A stretch of DNA of 35,752 nt from Clostridia bacterium UC5.1-2E3 (GTDB lineage Bacteria > Bacillota > Clostridia > Lachnospirales > Lachnospiraceae). Shown here one piece after another: positions 32,878-35,752 of the stretch. Below the pieces are notes generated by a model. The model made no database searches. It worked only from the letters and a program-made list of their open reading frames with translations, and had not been told where the DNA came from. The stretch covers positions 1 to 35,752 of the forward strand of contig BBZO01000032.1 in assembly GCA_001304875.1 (NCBI GenBank), in the 5' to 3' direction. A program made the position numbers and the translations under genes. Each line of letters begins with the position of its first letter. The stretch's first letter is position 1.

Positions 32878-34055
32878 TCCGCGCTCTGGGAGCTTCTGCC
32901 GCGGGCGGAGGCTTTGAGCCCGTTTTACAGGAGAAAATTTGCGGAGGCCGGCTGTATGGGAATCGGGCGCGGCGACTGGGAGCGGTTTCGCCGCATCCCC
33001 TTCACCACGGCGGAGGACATCAAGGAGAAGCCGGAGGATTTTCTGTGTGTGCCTGCGAAGGAAATTGCCCGCATCATCACGCTGAAAACCTCGGGAAGCA
33101 GCGGAAATCCCAAGCGCCTGTTTTTCACGGAGGAGGACCTTCTGGCCACGGCGGATTTTTTTGAGACGGGAATGCAGTACATGGTGAAACCGGGGGACCG
33201 GGTCACCGTCTATATGGAAGGCCCCGGATTTTACTCCATCGGCGGGCTTTTGAAGGAAGGCCTCTCGCGCATCGGCGTGGAGGTGACGGTCCACGGGCTC
33301 ATCCGCGACATGCAGGCGGCGGCCCGCGACGGGGAAGGCAGGGACTGTTTCATCGGCACAGCCGGACAGATGTACGCGCTGGCGGTGGAGGCCCCCGGAC
33401 TCCGGCCAAAGTCCGTGCTTCTGAGCGCAGATTACGTTCCGTGAGTGTGAAGCGTTTCCTTGAAAACACCTGGAAATGCACCGTTTTCACCCACTGGGGC
33501 ATGACGGAGACCGGGTACGGGGGAGGCGTCCAGTGCGGCGCCCGGGAAGGCTACCACATGCGTGATCTGGATCTTCTGCTGGAGGTGGTGGACCCTGAGA
33601 CCGGGGAGCCGGTTCTCGACGGGGAGCTGGGGGAGCTGGTGCTCACGACCCTGCGGCGGACGGGAATGCCTCTGATCCGCTACCGGACCGGCGATCTGGG
33701 ACGTTTTATCGTAAGCCCCTGCCCCTGCGGGACGCTGAAACCGCGGTTGGCGGAGGTGGAGGGAAGGCTTACGGATGTGATTTCACTTTCCGGTGGGAAG
33801 CGGCTGTCCATGCATGTGCTGGACGAGCTGCTGCTGTCGTCGGGAATCGTGCGGGATTTCGCGGCCTCCTACGACCGGGGGAGAAACCTTCTGTCCGTGG
33901 CCGTCATGGCGGCGGGCGGCGAGGAGGAGGCCCTTGAGGAGGCGGAGAGAAGCCTTAACGTATATTTTGAAGGGGCGGTGCTTTTAGAAGTGTCGGCCCG
34001 GGAGATTTCGCCCTATATCGGGTCGGGAAAGAGAAAGATTGACGGAATTTCTTGA
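32878..34055 (+). CDS. AMP-dependent CoA ligase domain, DVU_1553-like (frameshifted, N-terminus short)
   Basis: ANL-superfamily acyl-CoA ligase related to phenylacetate-CoA ligase. P-loop LKTSGSSGNPKRLFFTEED, HWGMTETGYGG, YRTGDLG and the C-terminal lysine in SGKRKIDGI are all present. The domain begins at LWELLPRAEALSPFYRRKF, so the first 35-50 residues usual in the family, and any start codon, are missing, while the upstream methyltransferase has lost its stop. One C missing at 33439-33440 splits the domain after LLSADYVP. Read as a whole, methyltransferase plus ligase is 603 residues. Carboxylic acid substrate unknown. Confidence 0.72.
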
Positions 34056-34080
34056 CGTGGATTTCCAATGGTTGTACCAT
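34052..34080 (+). promoter_or_regulatory. Internal promoter with dyad before the NifX-like gene
   Basis: TTGACG (34052-34057), 17 bases, TACCAT (34075-34080). ATGGT-TGT-ACCAT (34068-34080) is a perfect dyad overlapping the -10. The -35 overlaps the ligase stop codon. Confidence 0.45.
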
Positions 34081-34132
34081 GGAGACAGACGTTATTTGAC
34101 AGAGAAAATAATGAAAATGAGAGGATTCACAG

Positions 34133-34528
34133 ATGAAAATTGCGATCGCTTCAACGACGGAAGAGATAGACGGACTGGTTCCGCCGACCTTTAAGGACAG
34201 CCCGTTTTTGATGATTATAGATGCGGACAAGCACCAGATTTTCCATATTTACGGAAAACAGGATCCGGACAACCTGGTGTTTGCGAGAAAAGTGGTGGAG
34301 CACGACTGCGAGGCGGTCATCTGCGGCCCCATGGAGAAGGAGGCCTTCGAGATCGTGGCGGGCGCGGGGGTCACCAGATACTTAGGGAGCGGCCACACGG
34401 TGCAGCACGCTTATTCCTATATGAACCGCTATAAGCTGGAGCTCATCAGAGATTATATCGGCGGGCCCGGCCCCTTCGGCCACAGCCACAGCGGAGCCTG
34501 CGAGTGCGGAGAGGAAGACGGAGAGTAG
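34133..34528 (+). CDS. NifX/NifB-like Mo-Fe cluster-binding domain protein (131 aa)
   Basis: Dinitrogenase iron-molybdenum cofactor biosynthesis fold: MKIAIASTTEEIDGLVPPTF at the start, FLMIIDADKHQIFHI, and a glycine-rich ICGPMEKEAFEIVAGAGVTRYLG. A His/Cys-rich tail (FGHSHSGACECGEE) suggests metal binding. Frame intact, GAGAGGA before the ATG. Such small proteins carry or protect metal clusters during assembly; in this cluster it could handle molybdenum or an iron-sulfur precursor for the hydroxylase, which is inference. No nitrogenase genes are present. Confidence 0.8.
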   Translation: MKIAIASTTEEIDGLVPPTFKDSPFLMIIDADKHQIFHIYGKQDPDNLVFARKVVEHDCEAVICGPMEKEAFEIVAGAGVTRYLGSGHTVQHAYSYMNRYKLELIRDYIGGPGPFGHSHSGACECGEEDGE

Positions 34529-34532
34529 ACGG

Positions 34533-35388
34533 ATGAACGGATGCGTGATATTTGGCACGGGGCAGGCCGGGATGGCCATGTACCGGCTGATGCAGCGGGA
34601 GGGCCGCCGGGTGGCGCGTTCGGCGACAACGACGAAACACGATGGGGAACGGCGATCGACGGGGTTCCGGTCTGGTCCTTAAAACAGGTGGCAGGCGCGG
34701 ATCCGGAGATGGTCTGCATCGCCATCATGAACCGGGAGACGGCAGAATCGGTGCGGAAAGATCTTCTGGCTGCGGGCTTTGCAGGGCGGATCGTCACGGC
34801 GGCGGAGCTTAAGGCCTCCTTCGACATCCGGCTGGCGGTCTGCCGCCTTCTGGCTGCGGAGATCGAGAGAAAATGTGTTCCGGGGGAGATCGCGGAGCTG
34901 GGAGTCTATCGGGGCGCGTTCGCCGCGGAGCTGAACCGGATGTTTCCGGAGCGCAGACTGTACCTCTTCGACACATTTGAGGGTTTCGACGCGCGCGATA
35001 TGAAACGGGGCGCGACGGGCAGCGGGCGAAAGCGGGGATTTCTCCGACACATCGGAGGCGCTGGTGCTTGGAAAATGATCTGTCCGGAGCAGGTGACGCT
35101 CCGAAAGGGCTATTTTCCGGACAGTCTGTGCGCGGAGGATATGGAGAGAAGCTATGCGCTGGTCAGCCTGGACGCCGATCTCTATCAGCCGACGATGGCG
35201 GGACTTGCGTATTTTTATCCCCGGCTCTCGCCGGCGGGTACATGATTCTGGACGATTACAACAGCCCGCAGTTTCCCGGCGCCGGGCAGGCGGTCCGGGA
35301 GTTCTGCGCGCGAGAGGGCCTGGCCGTCGTGCCTTTATGCGACATACACGGGACGGCGGTGCTTGCAAAGCCGGGAGGTGGGCGATGA
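34533..35388 (+). CDS. TylF/MycF-like methyltransferase with N-terminal nucleotide-binding segment (285 aa, four indels)
   Basis: ATG 34533 opens NGCVIFGTGQAGMAMYRLMQ, a Rossmann-type nucleotide-binding start; one G missing at 34613-34614 must be restored to continue with AFGDNDETRWGTAIDGVPV. Residues about 90-285 match the macrocin O-methyltransferase (TylF) family: IAELGVYRGAFAAELNRMFP, LYLFDTFEGFD, LVSLDADLYQPTMAGLAYFYPRL and MILDDYNSPQFPGAGQAV with metal-binding DD. An extra G at 35017-35019, a missing A at 35072-35075 and a missing G at 35233-35234 are further errors; all repairs give 285 residues. TGA overlaps the next ATG. A sugar- or small-molecule O-methyltransferase is the usual role; acceptor here unknown. 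Confidence 0.72.
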
Positions 35389-35752
35389 GAGACATATATC
35401 TGGTGCGTCACGGGAAACCGGCCTTTGAGGGCGGGGCGAAGCGGTGCATCGGCTGGACGGATCCGGAGCTCTCCGGCGAGGGCCGCCGGCAGATGGAAAA
35501 GCTCTCGGAGGAGTTTGCGGAAAAGAGCATCGAGCGGATTTACACAAGCCTCTGAAGCGCTGCGTGGAGTCGGCGGAAATTCTCAGCGGCGGGCGCATCC
35601 CTGTGGAGGTCGTGGAGGATCTGCGGGAAATTTACATGGGTCAATGGGAAAATATGACCTTCGAGGAGATTAAGCAGAAATACCCGGCGGAGTACGAGGC
35701 GCGGGGCCGGGATCTGGCCGGCGTCCCGGCTCCCGGCGGGGAGAGCTTTGCG
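35385..35752 (+). CDS. Histidine phosphatase family protein (partial, one frameshift)
   Basis: Phosphoglycerate-mutase-like phosphatase, related to CobC alpha-ribazole phosphatases. The N-terminal catalytic motif YLVRHGKP carries the phosphorylated histidine; CIGWTDPELSGEGRRQMEKL follows. One C missing at 35549-35550 makes a false stop at 35553; repaired, the frame continues YTSPLKRCVESAEIL, LREIYMGQWENMTFEEI and runs off the window at GESF. The C-terminal catalytic histidine lies beyond the edge. Start ATGA overlaps the methyltransferase stop. Substrate unknown. Confidence 0.75.

Overview
The window looks like part of a moderately GC-rich Gram-positive anaerobe of the Clostridia, plausibly a Lachnospiraceae-type gut bacterium. 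This rests on strong AGGAGG ribosome binding sites, sigma-A promoters with 17-base spacers, Na+-coupled transporters, ferredoxin-type proteins and an oxygen-sensitive-style redox repertoire. It is an inference from gene content; no rRNA, tRNA or CRISPR array is present.

Layout. 1-5.98 kb: the end of a tandem-repeat protein, threonine aldolase, an NhaC antiporter, a dicarboxylate/amino-acid:cation symporter, a Crp/Fnr regulator divergent from a dicluster ferredoxin, and an internally deleted MmcQ/YjbR gene. 6.0-13.04 kb: an HxlR regulator divergent from a tight six-gene operon (flavoprotein, stand-alone adenylation enzyme, GNAT, second flavoprotein, class-M-like Sir2, short UvrA-like ABC protein) closed by a strong terminator. 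13.2-15.4 kb: class I glutamine amidotransferase and alanine/glycine:cation symporter. 15.4-18.4 kb: AT-richer accessory zone with a broken Abi_2/AbiF gene, a broken PBECR4-like nuclease gene, related structured leader RNAs in front of both, an intact nucleotidyltransferase/HEPN pair, and debris of cell-wall-binding repeats. 18.4-24.3 kb: a LysR regulator divergent from a CoA-transferase, amidohydrolase, YfcC-type carrier and HMG-CoA-lyase-like operon. 24.4-35.75 kb: a strong promoter, a riboswitch-like leader with an intrinsic terminator, then a molybdenum-hydroxylase cluster (C_GCAxxG_C_C protein, 973-residue MOP-type hydroxylase, FAD/dicluster protein, zinc-ribbon redox protein, Cys-rich radical SAM protein, methyltransferase joined to a CoA ligase, NifX/NifB-like protein, TylF-like methyltransferase, histidine phosphatase running off the edge).

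How it works together. The last region resembles the conserved but uncharacterised set named after Desulfovibrio vulgaris DVU_1553-1557 and looks like a system that builds or serves a special molybdenum hydroxylase. The 19.5-24.3 kb operon reads as import, hydrolysis, CoA activation and C-C cleavage of a branched hydroxy acid.

Quality caveat. At least 35 single-base indels, mostly one base missing from a G, C, A or T run, break otherwise well-conserved genes. Restoring each one gives a protein of normal family length, so I annotate these as genes with frameshifts; sequencing error is the likeliest cause. Separately, MmcQ, Abi and the PBECR4-like gene have lost internal segments, which single-base errors cannot explain.
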